23,205 bases of DNA from Pseudomonadota bacterium (lineage in GTDB: Bacteria > Pseudomonadota > Gammaproteobacteria > Burkholderiales > Thiobacillaceae). Where the stretch lies: positions 1-23,205 of the forward strand of contig JAUPLV010000011.1 of assembly GCA_030836725.1 (NCBI GenBank). Reading direction: 5' to 3'. This document shows, in pieces, positions 1-7,928 of the stretch. The translations under genes and the position numbers were made by a program. Positions within the stretch are counted from its first letter, which is position 1. Each line of letters begins with the position of its first letter. The notes beneath the pieces are model-generated. The model made no database searches and had not been told where the DNA came from. It was given only the letters and a program-made list of their open reading frames with translations.

Positions 1-1
1 G

Positions 2-562
2 AACTACCTCGACATCAAGACCGTGATCGTGTCGTGCGGCACCTGCATGGACCAGCTGCTGAAGTATGAATTCGGGAAGATCTTCCCAGGCTGCCGCCTG
101 CTCGACATCCACGAATACCTGATGGAAAAGGGCGTAAAACTCGACAACATCGGCGGCGAGAAATACCTCTACCACGACCCCTGCCACACGCCGATGAAGA
201 CCCATGCGCCGATGAAAGTCGCCAACGCGCTGCTCGGCGGCGGCGTGTCCCTGTCCGATCGCTGCTGCGGCGAATCCGGCACCCTCGCCGTCACCCGCCC
301 CGACATCTCGACGCAGATCCGCTTCCGCAAGGAAGAGGAAATCCGCGCCGGTGTCGCCGCGCTCGATACGGGCAACCAGCCGGTCAAGCTCCTCACCAGT
401 TGCCCGTCGTGCCTGCAGGGGCTGTCGCGCTACAGCGACGACACCGGCACCACGCCGGATTACATCGTCATCGAACTGGCGAAGAACCTGCTAGGGGAAA
501 ACTGGATGGCGAGCTATCTCGCGCGCATCGGCAACGGCGGCATCGAGCGGGTGCTGCTTTGA
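2..562 (+). CDS. C-terminal part of FAD/FMN-binding oxidoreductase with Cys-rich (CCG) FeS domain, 5' truncated
   Basis: The reading frame is open from base 2 and ends at TGA 560-562, giving the last 186 residues of a protein that starts outside the window. Visible Cys motifs are SCGTCMDQL, YHDPCHTPM, RCCGESGT and SCPSCLQG. These match the CCG-type cysteine-rich domains found in GlpC, the GlcF subunit of glycolate oxidase and heterodisulfide reductase, where they bind iron-sulfur clusters or pass electrons. In betaproteobacteria a very large fused FAD-linked oxidase/FeS protein normally stands just before a HIT gene and near ubiE, so this is probably its tail. The substrate cannot be told from this part; lactate/glycolate-type 2-hydroxyacid oxidation is a family-level guess. 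The stop codon overlaps the start of the next gene. Confidence 0.85.
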   Translation, partial: NYLDIKTVIVSCGTCMDQLLKYEFGKIFPGCRLLDIHEYLMEKGVKLDNIGGEKYLYHDPCHTPMKTHAPMKVANALLGGGVSLSDRCCGESGTLAVTRPDISTQIRFRKEEEIRAGVAALDTGNQPVKLLTSCPSCLQGLSRYSDDTGTTPDYIVIELAKNLLGENWMASYLARIGNGGIERVLL

Positions 563-984
563 GTTGTCCGCTGTGCGACGCGCCCGGCGGCAGTCTGCTA
601 TGGCAGGACGACCTCTGCCGCGTGGTGCTCGCCGACGAGCCGGACTACCCCGGCTTTCTGCGGGTGATCCTGAACGCCCACGTCAAGGAAATGACCGACC
701 TGCCGGCTGCCGATCGGCAGGCCTTGATGCGCGTGGTGTTCGCCGCCGAGGCCGCGCTACGCGAGGCGATGGCGCCCGACAAGGTCAACCTCGCCTCACT
801 CGGCAACGTGGTGCCGCATCTGCACTGGCATGCGATTCCGCGTTTTGCCGACGACCCGCATTTCCCCAACGCGGTGTGGGGCGCGAGACAACGCGACACG
901 CAGCGCGTTGCGCCGCCCAACCTGAACGCGCGATTGATCGACGCGCTTAACCGGCAGCTTGCCCGAGTTCGGGAAACGGAATGA
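559..984 (+). CDS. HIT (histidine triad) family protein
   Basis: A 141-residue protein. The triad HLHWHAIPR (H-x-H-x-H plus Arg) lies near residues 92-100 and is the nucleotide-binding and catalytic signature of HIT hydrolases/transferases, which act on nucleotide phosphoramidates or dinucleoside polyphosphates. I chose the TTG at 559 because the protein then begins SCPLC, the usual zinc-ribbon-like N terminus of this subfamily; sequence upstream in this frame is only the shadow of the preceding gene. The TTG overlaps the upstream TGA (TTGA), so translation is likely coupled. The 3' end overlaps the convergent phoR by 38 bp. The physiological substrate is unknown. The pairing with the FAD/FeS oxidoreductase is common in betaproteobacteria. 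Confidence 0.88.
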   Translation: MSCPLCDAPGGSLLWQDDLCRVVLADEPDYPGFLRVILNAHVKEMTDLPAADRQALMRVVFAAEAALREAMAPDKVNLASLGNVVPHLHWHAIPRFADDPHFPNAVWGARQRDTQRVAPPNLNARLIDALNRQLARVRETE

Positions 985-2299
985 CCTGGCCGGCTTCCGG
1001 CGCACCCGGACGCTGAACGCGCTGGGCAGGGAAGACGACCGAAAAGGTGCTGCCCTTGCCGGGGGTCGACTGGATATCGAGCCGCGCACCGTGGCGGGTG
1101 AGGACGTGCTTGACGATGGCAAGACCGAGTCCGGTGCCGCCGGTTTCGCGCGAGCGGCTGCGGTCGATGCGGTAGAAGCGTTCGGTCAGGCGTGGGATAT
1201 GTTCGGCGGCGATGCCTTCGCCGGTATCGGTGACTGAAAAAATGCCCTCCCCATCGCGTTCTCGCCAGATCAGCGTGATCTCGCCGCCTTCCGGGGTGTA
1301 GCGCACGGCATTCGACACCAGGTTGCCGAGCGCGCTGCGGATTTCCTGCAGGCTGCCTTTCAGCCCGGCTTCGCTGTCGAGTTGCAGTCTGACCCGATGC
1401 CGCCCCCTGCTCAGCGACTCGGCTTCGGCTTTCAGCGCGCGCGCCAGTTCCGGAACATCGACGGATTCGTCCCGCAGCACATGATCGGCGCTTTCCAGAC
1501 GCGAAAGCGTCAGCAGATCGTCGAGCAGGCGCTGCATGCGCCGGGTATGGTCCAGCATCAGGTCGAAATAACGGCGCGATTCGCTGGCCGGCAGTTCGGG
1601 CGCGTCGGCCAGGGTTTCGACGAAGCCACCGACCACGGTCAGCGGCGTCCGCAGCTCATGCGACACGTTGGCGATGAAGTCGCGGCGCATGGCGTCGACG
1701 CGCTCGAGGTCGGTGATGTCGCGCGCGACCAGCAATTTCTTGCCTTCGCCGAACGGCACCAGCTGCATCGACAGGGTCACCTCGCGGTTGATCGGCGACT
1801 TGCACACCAGCCGGCGCGAAAAATCGGCGGCATCGAGAAAATCCAGGAAATGCGCCTGCCGCAGCAGGTAGCGGATGAACTGGCCGCGGTCGCGCTCACT
1901 GTCCAGTCCCATGTATTTGCGCGAGGCGGGGTTGCACCATTCGATCTGCTCGTTGCCGTTGAGGATGACCATGCCGTCGGGCACCGCCATCGCGGCATGT
2001 TCGAACTGTTCGAGCGCGGAAGTGAGCTGGCCGCGGCTGGCTTTCTGGCGACGCTGAAGTTTTTGCAGCCGATAGAAAATATCGCCCCAGGTGCCGGTGG
2101 CTTCGGGCGGATCGACTTCGTCCGGGCTTTCCAGCCAGCGCGACAGGCGAAACTCCTGCCACAGGCGGCGCAGCATGACGAAGGCCTGGATGCCCGCAAG
2201 GAATCCCAGCGCGGCCACCCATCCGGAAGCCGCCCATAAGATCAGCGCCACCAGCAAAACGCTGGCCAGCACACCGAGCGGACGCCACCAGAAGCCCAT
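947..2299 (-). CDS. phoR: Phosphate regulon sensor histidine kinase PhoR
   Basis: A 450-residue membrane sensor kinase that autophosphorylates and passes phosphate to PhoB when phosphate is scarce, in contact with the Pst transporter and PhoU. Two hydrophobic segments lie at about 8-24 and 26-44 (DUF3329-type N terminus). A PAS-like region covers about 95-195. The H-box FIANVSHELRTPL has the phospho-acceptor His214. The N-box (GNLVSNAVRYTPEGG), G1 (DTGEGI) and G2 (GGTGLGLAIV) ATP-binding motifs follow. Length matches PhoR (about 430 in E. coli). It lies downstream of phoB but is separated by 326 bp holding an inverted-repeat element. The sequence in front of its ATG has only a weak Shine-Dalgarno (CGGA). 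Its 3' end overlaps the HIT gene tail to tail. No pst or phoU genes are in view. Confidence 0.93.
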   Translation of the reverse strand: MGFWWRPLGVLASVLLVALILWAASGWVAALGFLAGIQAFVMLRRLWQEFRLSRWLESPDEVDPPEATGTWGDIFYRLQKLQRRQKASRGQLTSALEQFEHAAMAVPDGMVILNGNEQIEWCNPASRKYMGLDSERDRGQFIRYLLRQAHFLDFLDAADFSRRLVCKSPINREVTLSMQLVPFGEGKKLLVARDITDLERVDAMRRDFIANVSHELRTPLTVVGGFVETLADAPELPASESRRYFDLMLDHTRRMQRLLDDLLTLSRLESADHVLRDESVDVPELARALKAEAESLSRGRHRVRLQLDSEAGLKGSLQEIRSALGNLVSNAVRYTPEGGEITLIWRERDGEGIFSVTDTGEGIAAEHIPRLTERFYRIDRSRSRETGGTGLGLAIVKHVLTRHGARLDIQSTPGKGSTFSVVFPAQRVQRPGAPEAGQVIPFPELGQAAG

Positions 2300-2326
2300 A
2301 TATCCGATTCAAAGCACGCGGAGCGC

Positions 2327-2631
2327 GGATTATCCTAGAAACCGCAGTCGGACGCGCCCGAGGGTGCGTCTGATCGGGTGTCTGCCGCGAAGCAACGACG
2401 CCGCGGGCCGGGGCCCGCAAGGAGGAGCGAGAGCGGAGTCGTTGCCGCGTCAGCGGCTTTACGAATCCGGCCTGCCCCTTGCGGGTGCAAAGGCAGGCGC
2501 ACGAGCAGGCGTGCCCTCGGGCGTGTAGCGGACTCACCCATCGGGTGAACAGCATTGAAGGCACTTAATTTTGTATTCATGCGGCGTTTGCAAGGGTGAC
2601 GAGCGGTCAACTGCGGTTTTTAGGATTATCC
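2327..2631. repeat. MITE-like element with 20/22 terminal inverted repeats between phoB and phoR
   Basis: The 326-base gap between phoB and phoR is almost filled by one structured element. Bases 2327-2348 and 2610-2631 form an inverted repeat matching at 20 of 22 positions. Inside are further inverted pairs: CGCCCGAGGG 2355-2364 with 2514-2523, GCAACGAC 2392-2399 with 2438-2445, GCGGGC 2403-2408 with GCCCGC 2413-2418, and a hairpin 2470-2498 (GCCTGCC/GGCAGGC around TTGC/GCAA). The right repeat supplies the last codon and the TAA stop of phoB. No transposase and no clear target duplication are seen. An open frame on the minus strand fills the element (2335-2610, 91 codons) but has no recognisable domain; I do not call it a gene. 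A non-autonomous mobile element is the best reading; a structured RNA is the alternative. Confidence 0.65.
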
Positions 2632-3318
2632 CACGTCGGCGGAAAAGCGATAGCCCGACCCGCGCACGGTCTGGATCAGTTCGGCGTGACCGGAGGGCTC
2701 CAGCGCCTGGCGCAGACGGCGGATATGGACATCGACCGTGCGCTCCTCGACGAACACATCGTCGCCCCACACCTGATCGAGCAGCTGGGTGCGCGAATAG
2801 ACCCGCTCGGGATGCGTCATGAAAAAATGCAGCAGGCGGAATTCGGTCGGGCCCAGTTCCAAAGCCAGCGCGTGCCCCTGCACGCGATGACTGCCGGGAT
2901 CGAGCTTGAGGCCGTTGACCTCGACCGGCTCCTCGGTCATCTGCGGCGCGCGGCGACGCAGCACCGCCTTGATGCGCGACACCAGTTCGCGCGGCGAAAA
3001 CGGCTTGGTGATGTAGTCGTCGGCACCGGTATCCAGCCCCAGCACCTTGTCGCGCTCCTCGCCGCGCGCGGTCAGCATGATGATGGGGATCGGCTGGTAG
3101 CGCTCGTCGCCGCGCAGGCGACGGCACAGGTCGATGCCCGACATGCCGGGCAGCATCCAGTCGAGCAGGATCACGTCGGGCAGCGTGCTTTTGAGGAATT
3201 TAAGCGCATGCTCGGCGTCGCCTGCAGTGGTGACCTGGTGGCCCGCCTGCGCCAGATTGAATTTCAGCAGCTCCTGAATTCCGGGTTCATCTTCGACCAG
3301 CAATATATTCGCAGCCAT
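2626..3318 (-). CDS. phoB: Phosphate regulon response regulator PhoB
   Basis: A 230-residue OmpR/PhoB-family transcription factor. The receiver domain (about 4-120) has the acidic pocket E9/D10, the phospho-acceptor Asp53 (LLDWMLPG), the conserved Thr in MLTARGEE and the Lys in ITKPFSPREL. The C-terminal winged helix (about 130-227) contains ELGPTEFRLL, ERTVDVHIRRLR and the terminal RGSGYRFS, all typical of PhoB. Phosphorylated by PhoR, it binds Pho boxes and activates phosphate-scavenging genes. The ATG at 3318 follows GGAG (3324-3327) at 5-nt spacing. Three PhoB-type heptamers lie just upstream on the same strand, so autoregulation is expected. The last residue and stop codon fall within the terminal repeat of the intergenic element. 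Confidence 0.95.
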   Translation of the reverse strand: MAANILLVEDEPGIQELLKFNLAQAGHQVTTAGDAEHALKFLKSTLPDVILLDWMLPGMSGIDLCRRLRGDERYQPIPIIMLTARGEERDKVLGLDTGADDYITKPFSPRELVSRIKAVLRRRAPQMTEEPVEVNGLKLDPGSHRVQGHALALELGPTEFRLLHFFMTHPERVYSRTQLLDQVWGDDVFVEERTVDVHIRRLRQALEPSGHAELIQTVRGSGYRFSADVG

Positions 3319-3348
3319 GGTGACTCCAGCCCTGTTTCGATGGTGGGA

Positions 3349-3382
3349 ATACTATGACAACAGTATGACTGATTTATGACAC
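3349..3382 (-). promoter_or_regulatory. Triple Pho box and -10 of the phoB promoter
   Basis: Read on the minus strand, three heptamers follow each other at an exact 11-nt period: GTGTCAT (3382-3376), CAGTCAT (3371-3365) and TTGTCAT (3360-3354). The PhoB consensus is CTGTCAT repeated every 11 nt with an A/T-rich 4-nt spacer; the first spacer here is AAAT. A candidate -10, TAGTAT (3354-3349), starts 11 nt after the second heptamer, as in PhoB-activated promoters where the box replaces the -35. The start codon of phoB is at 3318, about 31 bases further. Confidence 0.8.
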
Positions 3383-3457
3383 CCGGCAGGCTGTCCAAAT
3401 CCCGCGCCAGCCTGCGCGCTGGTAGAATTCGCGGCTTATTCCTCGATCCCGACTGCC

Positions 3458-4192
3458 ATGGATAAAACCACCCATTTCGGCTACAAGCAGGTCGCCGAAT
3501 CCGAAAAAGCCGCCAAGGTGGCCGAGGTATTCCATTCCGTCGCGGCGCAATACGACGTCATGAACGACCTCATGTCGGCCGGCCTGCACCGGTTGTGGAA
3601 GCGCTTCGCCGTGGCCCAGGCCGGCCTGCGGCCGGGCATGAAAGTGCTCGACGTCGCGGGCGGCACCGCCGACCTCACCCGGCTGTTCCTGAAGGAAGTC
3701 GGCGACAGCGGCGCCGTGCTGCTCACCGACATCAACTTCTCCATGCTGCGCGAAGGCCGCGACCGCATGCTGAACGAGGGCAGAATCCCGCCTACCGTGC
3801 AGTGCGACGGCGAACGCCTGCCGTTTCCCGACAATTATTTCGATTGCGTGTCGGTGGCCTTCGGCCTCAGGAACATGACCCACAAGGACCAGGCCCTGGC
3901 CGAAATGAACCGGGTGCTGAAACCAGGCGGCCGCCTGCTGGTGCTGGAGTTTTCCAAGGTCTGGAAGCCGCTGGAACCGGCCTATGACCTGTATTCGTTC
4001 AAGCTGCTGCCGCTGATGGGCAAGCTGGTCGCCAACGATGCGGACAGCTACCAGTATCTGGCCGAATCGATCCGCATGCACCCCGGCCAGGAAGAACTGA
4101 AGGCGATGATGGAAGCGGCCGGCTTCATCAGGGTCAGCTACCACAACCTGACGGCCGGCGTGGTGGCGCTGCATAAAGGCTTCAAGGTTTGA
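3458..4192 (+). CDS. ubiE: Ubiquinone/menaquinone biosynthesis C-methyltransferase UbiE
   Basis: A 244-residue class I SAM-dependent methyltransferase (251 in E. coli). It methylates the benzoquinol ring of 2-polyprenyl-6-methoxy-1,4-benzoquinol in ubiquinone synthesis, and demethylmenaquinol where menaquinone is made. The signature GYKQVAESEKAAKVAEVFHSVA at the N terminus, the SAM-binding loop VLDVAGGTADL (about 61-71) and the FGLRNM and EMNRVLKPGGRLLVLEFSK motifs are all present. There is no strong Shine-Dalgarno before the ATG. TAGAAT at 3423-3428 is a possible -10, without a good -35. An 8-bp inverted repeat (GCAGGCTG 3386-3393 with 3408-3415) lies between the phoB Pho box and this gene. 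Its stop overlaps the next start (TTGA), so it opens the ubiE-ubiJ-ubiB operon. Confidence 0.96.
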   Translation: MDKTTHFGYKQVAESEKAAKVAEVFHSVAAQYDVMNDLMSAGLHRLWKRFAVAQAGLRPGMKVLDVAGGTADLTRLFLKEVGDSGAVLLTDINFSMLREGRDRMLNEGRIPPTVQCDGERLPFPDNYFDCVSVAFGLRNMTHKDQALAEMNRVLKPGGRLLVLEFSKVWKPLEPAYDLYSFKLLPLMGKLVANDADSYQYLAESIRMHPGQEELKAMMEAAGFIRVSYHNLTAGVVALHKGFKV

Positions 4193-4767
4193 TTCCTGAA
4201 GCCCTCATCGAGCGCAGCCTGAACCACCTGCTGCGGCAGTCGCCCGGGGCGACCGAGGCTTTGCAGCGGCACAGCGGATGCAGCGTGCGCTTCGACCTCC
4301 TGATCGCACAAGTCGACTACCGCATCGCCGACGACGGCTATTTCTCCGAAGCCGCGGTCGACACCCCCGACGCCGTCATCCGCCCCACCCCCGCGCTCCT
4401 TGCCCGTCTGCCTTTTTTCGGCCGTGACGCATGGCGCTTCGCCGATTACAGCGGCGATTCCGCCCTGCTCGCCACCCTCGACCGCGTGTTCAAGCAGCTG
4501 AACTGGGACGCCGAGGCCGATCTGGCGCCGGTCATTGGCGACATCCCCGCGCACCGGCTCAACGCGTTCGGGCGCGACGCCCTCGCCGGGCTCGCCCGCA
4601 CTGCCGCCGCGCTCGGCCATACCGCCAGCGAATATGTGGTGGAGGAAACCGAGATGATGGCGCGACGGGTGGATATTGCGCGCTTCAACCGCGAAGTGGA
4701 CACCCTGTCCGATGACGCCGCGCGGCTGGAAGCCCGCCTGCGTTTGCTGGAAACCGGCATTAAATGA
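4189..4767 (+). CDS. ubiJ: Ubiquinone biosynthesis accessory factor UbiJ (SCP2 domain)
   Basis: A 192-residue protein between ubiE and ubiB, the position and size of UbiJ (201 in E. coli). UbiJ has an SCP2 lipid-binding domain at the N terminus and, with UbiK, helps assemble the soluble Ubi complex that handles hydrophobic quinone intermediates under aerobic conditions. Here the N-terminal part (about 15-105) has the alternating pattern of an SCP2 fold, and the C terminus (about 150-190) is heptad-like and probably a coiled coil, where UbiK would bind. The start is TTG 4189-4191, overlapping the ubiE TGA. The stop overlaps the ubiB ATG (ATGA). Assignment rests mainly on context and overall character, because this family is poorly conserved in sequence. 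Confidence 0.85.
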   Translation: MIPEALIERSLNHLLRQSPGATEALQRHSGCSVRFDLLIAQVDYRIADDGYFSEAAVDTPDAVIRPTPALLARLPFFGRDAWRFADYSGDSALLATLDRVFKQLNWDAEADLAPVIGDIPAHRLNAFGRDALAGLARTAAALGHTASEYVVEETEMMARRVDIARFNREVDTLSDDAARLEARLRLLETGIK

Positions 4768-6287
4768 AACTGCTGCGTCTCGGCCGCATTCTCTCCGTTG
4801 GCCTGCGCTTCGGGCTGGAGGAGTTTTTCCTCGGTCACGAACGGGTTCGCCCGCTTCGCTGGCTGGTTCGGATCACCCTGTTCTGGCGCCCGCTTTCCGA
4901 ACCACGCGGCGTGCGACTACGCCGTGCGCTGGAGTCGCTGGGACCGATTTTCGTCAAGTTCGGGCAGATGCTGTCGACCCGGCGCGACCTGGTTCCGCTC
5001 GATATCGCCGACGAACTCGCCCAGCTTCAGGACCAGGTGCCGCCTTTCCCGTCCGCCGAAGCCGTCGCCACGCTGGTGGGCATGTACAAAAGGCCCCTGA
5101 CCGAAGTCTTTGCCGAATTCGATGCCACCCCGGTCGCCTCCGCCTCGGTGGCGCAAGTGCATTTCGCCCGGCTTAACGACGGCACCCCGGTCGCGGTTAA
5201 AGTGCTGCGCCCCGGCATCGCGCCGGTGATCGCGCACGACGTATCGCTGCTTTATGCCGCCGCCGGCCTGCTGGAAAAGCTTTTCGCCGACGGCAAGCGC
5301 CTGCGCCCGCGCGAAGTCGTGGCCGAATTCGAGAAGCATCTGGAAGACGAGCTGGACCTGATGCGCGAGGCCGCCAACTGCTCGCAGCTGCGGCGCAACT
5401 TCAAGGATTCCCCGTTGCTTGCGGTGCCCGGCGTGTACTGGGATTATTGCGGCCGCGACGTGATGGTGATGGACCGCATGGACGGCATCCCGGTGAGCCA
5501 GATCGAGCGCCTGCGCGAAGCGGGCGTGGATATCCCCAGGCTCGCCGCAGCGGGGGTGGAGATCTTTTTCACCCAGGTGTTCCGGGACGGCTTCTTCCAT
5601 GCCGACATGCACCCCGGCAACATCCTGGTCAAACCCGATGGCCAGTACGTCGCGCTCGACTTCGGCATCATGGGCACGCTCACCGAGGTCGACAAGCAGT
5701 ATCTCGCGCGCAACTTCCTCGCCTTCTTCCGCCGCGACTACAAGGGGGTGGCGCAGGCGCACCTGGAGTCCGGCTGGGTGCCGGCCGACACCCGCATCGA
5801 CGAACTGGAGGCGGCGGTGCGCGCGGTGTGCGAGCCGGTATTCGACCGGGCGCTGAAGGACATTTCCTTCGGCCGCGTGTTGTTGCAACTGTTCCAGGCT
5901 TCGCGCCGCTTCAACGTGGAGATCCAGCCGCAACTGGTTCTGCTGCAGAAGACCCTGCTCAACATCGAAGGTCTGGGACGCCAGCTCGACCCCGAACTCG
6001 ACCTGTGGAAAACCGCCAAGCCCTTTCTCGAACGCTGGATGAACGAGCAGATCGGCTGGCGCGCGCTGGTCAAAAACATGCAGGCCGAAGCGCCGAAATG
6101 GGCCGCTTTGTTGCCGCAGCTGCCGCGACTGGCGCACCATGCCCTGAACGAAAACCGGCTGACCCAGCTGGAAGCCGGCCTGAGCCTGATGCTGCGACAG
6201 CAGCACGCGCGCAACCGCTGGCTCGGCGCCATCTCCGGCCTGCTGGCCGTGCTGACCACGGCCACCCTCTACTTCATCCTGCGATAA
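4764..6287 (+). CDS. ubiB: Ubiquinone biosynthesis regulatory protein kinase-like UbiB
   Basis: A 507-residue member of the UbiB/ADCK atypical kinase family, needed for ubiquinone synthesis, with ATPase activity thought to help extract lipid intermediates from the membrane. The family hallmark KxGQ motif is at 65-68 (FVKFGQMLSTR). The alanine-rich nucleotide loop ASASVAQVH is at about 125-133, the lysine in PVAVKVLRPG is K146, the catalytic loop HADMHPGNIL is near 279-288, and the metal-binding DFG starts at D299 (ALDFGIMG). A hydrophobic C-terminal segment (about 485-506) anchors it in the inner membrane. Length agrees with E. coli UbiB (546). It overlaps ubiJ by 4 bp. Confidence 0.96.
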   Translation: MKLLRLGRILSVGLRFGLEEFFLGHERVRPLRWLVRITLFWRPLSEPRGVRLRRALESLGPIFVKFGQMLSTRRDLVPLDIADELAQLQDQVPPFPSAEAVATLVGMYKRPLTEVFAEFDATPVASASVAQVHFARLNDGTPVAVKVLRPGIAPVIAHDVSLLYAAAGLLEKLFADGKRLRPREVVAEFEKHLEDELDLMREAANCSQLRRNFKDSPLLAVPGVYWDYCGRDVMVMDRMDGIPVSQIERLREAGVDIPRLAAAGVEIFFTQVFRDGFFHADMHPGNILVKPDGQYVALDFGIMGTLTEVDKQYLARNFLAFFRRDYKGVAQAHLESGWVPADTRIDELEAAVRAVCEPVFDRALKDISFGRVLLQLFQASRRFNVEIQPQLVLLQKTLLNIEGLGRQLDPELDLWKTAKPFLERWMNEQIGWRALVKNMQAEAPKWAALLPQLPRLAHHALNENRLTQLEAGLSLMLRQQHARNRWLGAISGLLAVLTTATLYFILR

Positions 6288-6296
6288 GGACTCGCC

Positions 6297-7724
6297 ATGC
6301 TGATCGGTTTCGTCATCCTCTACCTGGTGCTGTCCATCGGCATCGGCCTGTATGCCGCAACCAAGGTCCATAGAGCCAGCGATTACATCACCGCCGGCCG
6401 CTCGCTGCCGATGATCGTCGTCGTCGCCATGGTGTTCGCCACCTGGTTCGGTGCCGAGACCGTGCTCAGCATCCCGGCCACCTTCCTCGACGAGAACCTC
6501 GGCGGCACGATTTCCGATCCCTTCGGCGCCTCGCTTGCGCTGATCCTGTTCGGACTTTTTTTCGCCCGCCCGCTTTACCGGATGAAACTACTCACGCTGG
6601 GCGACTTCTTCCGCCAGCGCTACAACCGCCCGGTCGAAGTCGTGATTTCGGCAGCGATCGCGCTGTCCTATCTAGGCTGGGTGTCGGCGCAGGTGGTGGC
6701 GCTGGGACTGGTGTTCAACGTGCTCTCGGACGGCCTCATCACCCAGCCGCAGGGCATCCTGATCGGCGCCGCGGTGGTGATGCTCTATACCCTGTTCGGC
6801 GGCATGTGGTCGGTGGCGCTGACCACCCTGGTGCAGATGACGCTCATCGTCGTCGGGCTGTTGTGGATTTCAAAGCTGGTCGGCGACATGCCCGAGGTCA
6901 ACGGCATCGCGCCGGTCATCGAACACGCCATGGCCGCCGGCAAATTCGAATTCTGGCCGCCGCTGGAATGGGCGGCGATTGTCACCTTCATCGCCGGCCT
7001 GCTCACCATGGGCCTGGGTTCGATCCCGCAGCAGGACGTGTTCCAGCGCGCCAACTCGGGCAGCACCGAACGCATCGCGGTGTGGGGAACCCTCATCGGC
7101 GGCACACTGTATTTCCTGTTTGCCGCGGTACCGATCTACCTCACCTATTCGGCGACACTGGTCGACCCGGCGATGACCAGCGTGCTGCTGGCCGACGACG
7201 CGCAACGGGTGCTGCCCACCTTCGTAAAAACCCATCTGCCACTCTACGCGCAGATCGTTTTTTACGGCGCGCTGCTGTCGGTCATCATGTCCACCGCCTC
7301 CGGCACCCTGCTGGCGCCCTCGGTCACCATCTCGGAAAACATCATCAAGGAATTCATGCCGCATCACCGCATGAGCCAGAAAAAACTGCTGTGGATCACA
7401 CGCAGCGTCGTCGTCGCCTTCACCGTGCTGGTGGTGTTCTATTCGCTGTGGTCGCTGCAAACCGAAACCAGCATCCACCAGATGGTCGCCAATGCCTACA
7501 AGGTCACGCTGGCCTGCGCCTTCGTTCCGCTGGTCGCCGGCATCTACTGGAAGCGCGCGAACAATCGGGGAGCGGGGCTTTCCATCGTGCTGGGCTTCGC
7601 CGCCTGGATATCGATGGAACGCATTGCCCCGGATGCCGCCCTGCCGCCGCAGTTCACCGGCCTCATCGCCAGTACGTTGGGAATGGTGGCTGGGAGCGTA
7701 TTGGCCGCAAAATGCCGCGACTGA
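6297..7724 (+). CDS. Sodium:solute symporter family transporter
   Basis: A 475-residue, very hydrophobic protein with about 12-13 predicted membrane segments, belonging to the SSS family (TC 2.A.21). Typical features are the N-terminal segment followed by SDYITAGRSLP, the pattern VFATWFGAETVL in the second segment, FGGMWSVALTTLVQM in the middle and a GSIPQQDVFQR loop like that of proline and pantothenate symporters. It should take up a small solute with sodium, but the substrate cannot be read from the sequence. The ATG at 6297 follows AAGGA (6286-6290) at 6 nt. It begins 9 bp after ubiB and is probably on the same transcript; that link to ubi genes has no obvious metabolic logic. Confidence 0.9.
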   Translation: MLIGFVILYLVLSIGIGLYAATKVHRASDYITAGRSLPMIVVVAMVFATWFGAETVLSIPATFLDENLGGTISDPFGASLALILFGLFFARPLYRMKLLTLGDFFRQRYNRPVEVVISAAIALSYLGWVSAQVVALGLVFNVLSDGLITQPQGILIGAAVVMLYTLFGGMWSVALTTLVQMTLIVVGLLWISKLVGDMPEVNGIAPVIEHAMAAGKFEFWPPLEWAAIVTFIAGLLTMGLGSIPQQDVFQRANSGSTERIAVWGTLIGGTLYFLFAAVPIYLTYSATLVDPAMTSVLLADDAQRVLPTFVKTHLPLYAQIVFYGALLSVIMSTASGTLLAPSVTISENIIKEFMPHHRMSQKKLLWITRSVVVAFTVLVVFYSLWSLQTETSIHQMVANAYKVTLACAFVPLVAGIYWKRANNRGAGLSIVLGFAAWISMERIAPDAALPPQFTGLIASTLGMVAGSVLAAKCRD

Positions 7725-7764
7725 ATGCAGCGTTAAAGTTTCTCCCGGAAGTACCGTAATGCCG

Positions 7765-7793
7765 TTGAGTTACTTATTTTTATCCTTTATCCT
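7765..7793 (+). promoter_or_regulatory. Possible sigma-70 promoter for the Ig-repeat lipoprotein gene
   Basis: TTGAGT (7765-7770) and TATCCT (7788-7793) are separated by 17 nt, each matching 4 of 6 consensus bases, in an unusually A/T-rich stretch of the 204-bp gap after the symporter gene. A leader of about 130 nt would follow. This is a weak prediction. Confidence 0.3.
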
Positions 7794-7928
7794 TCGACGA
7801 TGCAGAATTCAGAACAAGTCGCGTCCTCAGATCACATCTTTGACCAGTCCACTCCGGCCTGAACCCCGGACAACCAAAGAACCAACCCGGCAAAACACGC
7901 CAGCTCGACATTAATGGGAGATACAACG

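Noticed and set aside
4917..6371. 484-codon open frame on the minus strand opposite ubiB
   Set aside because: Mirror of a GC-rich coding region; composition is His/Gln/Gly-rich with no domain, while the plus strand encodes a textbook UbiB.
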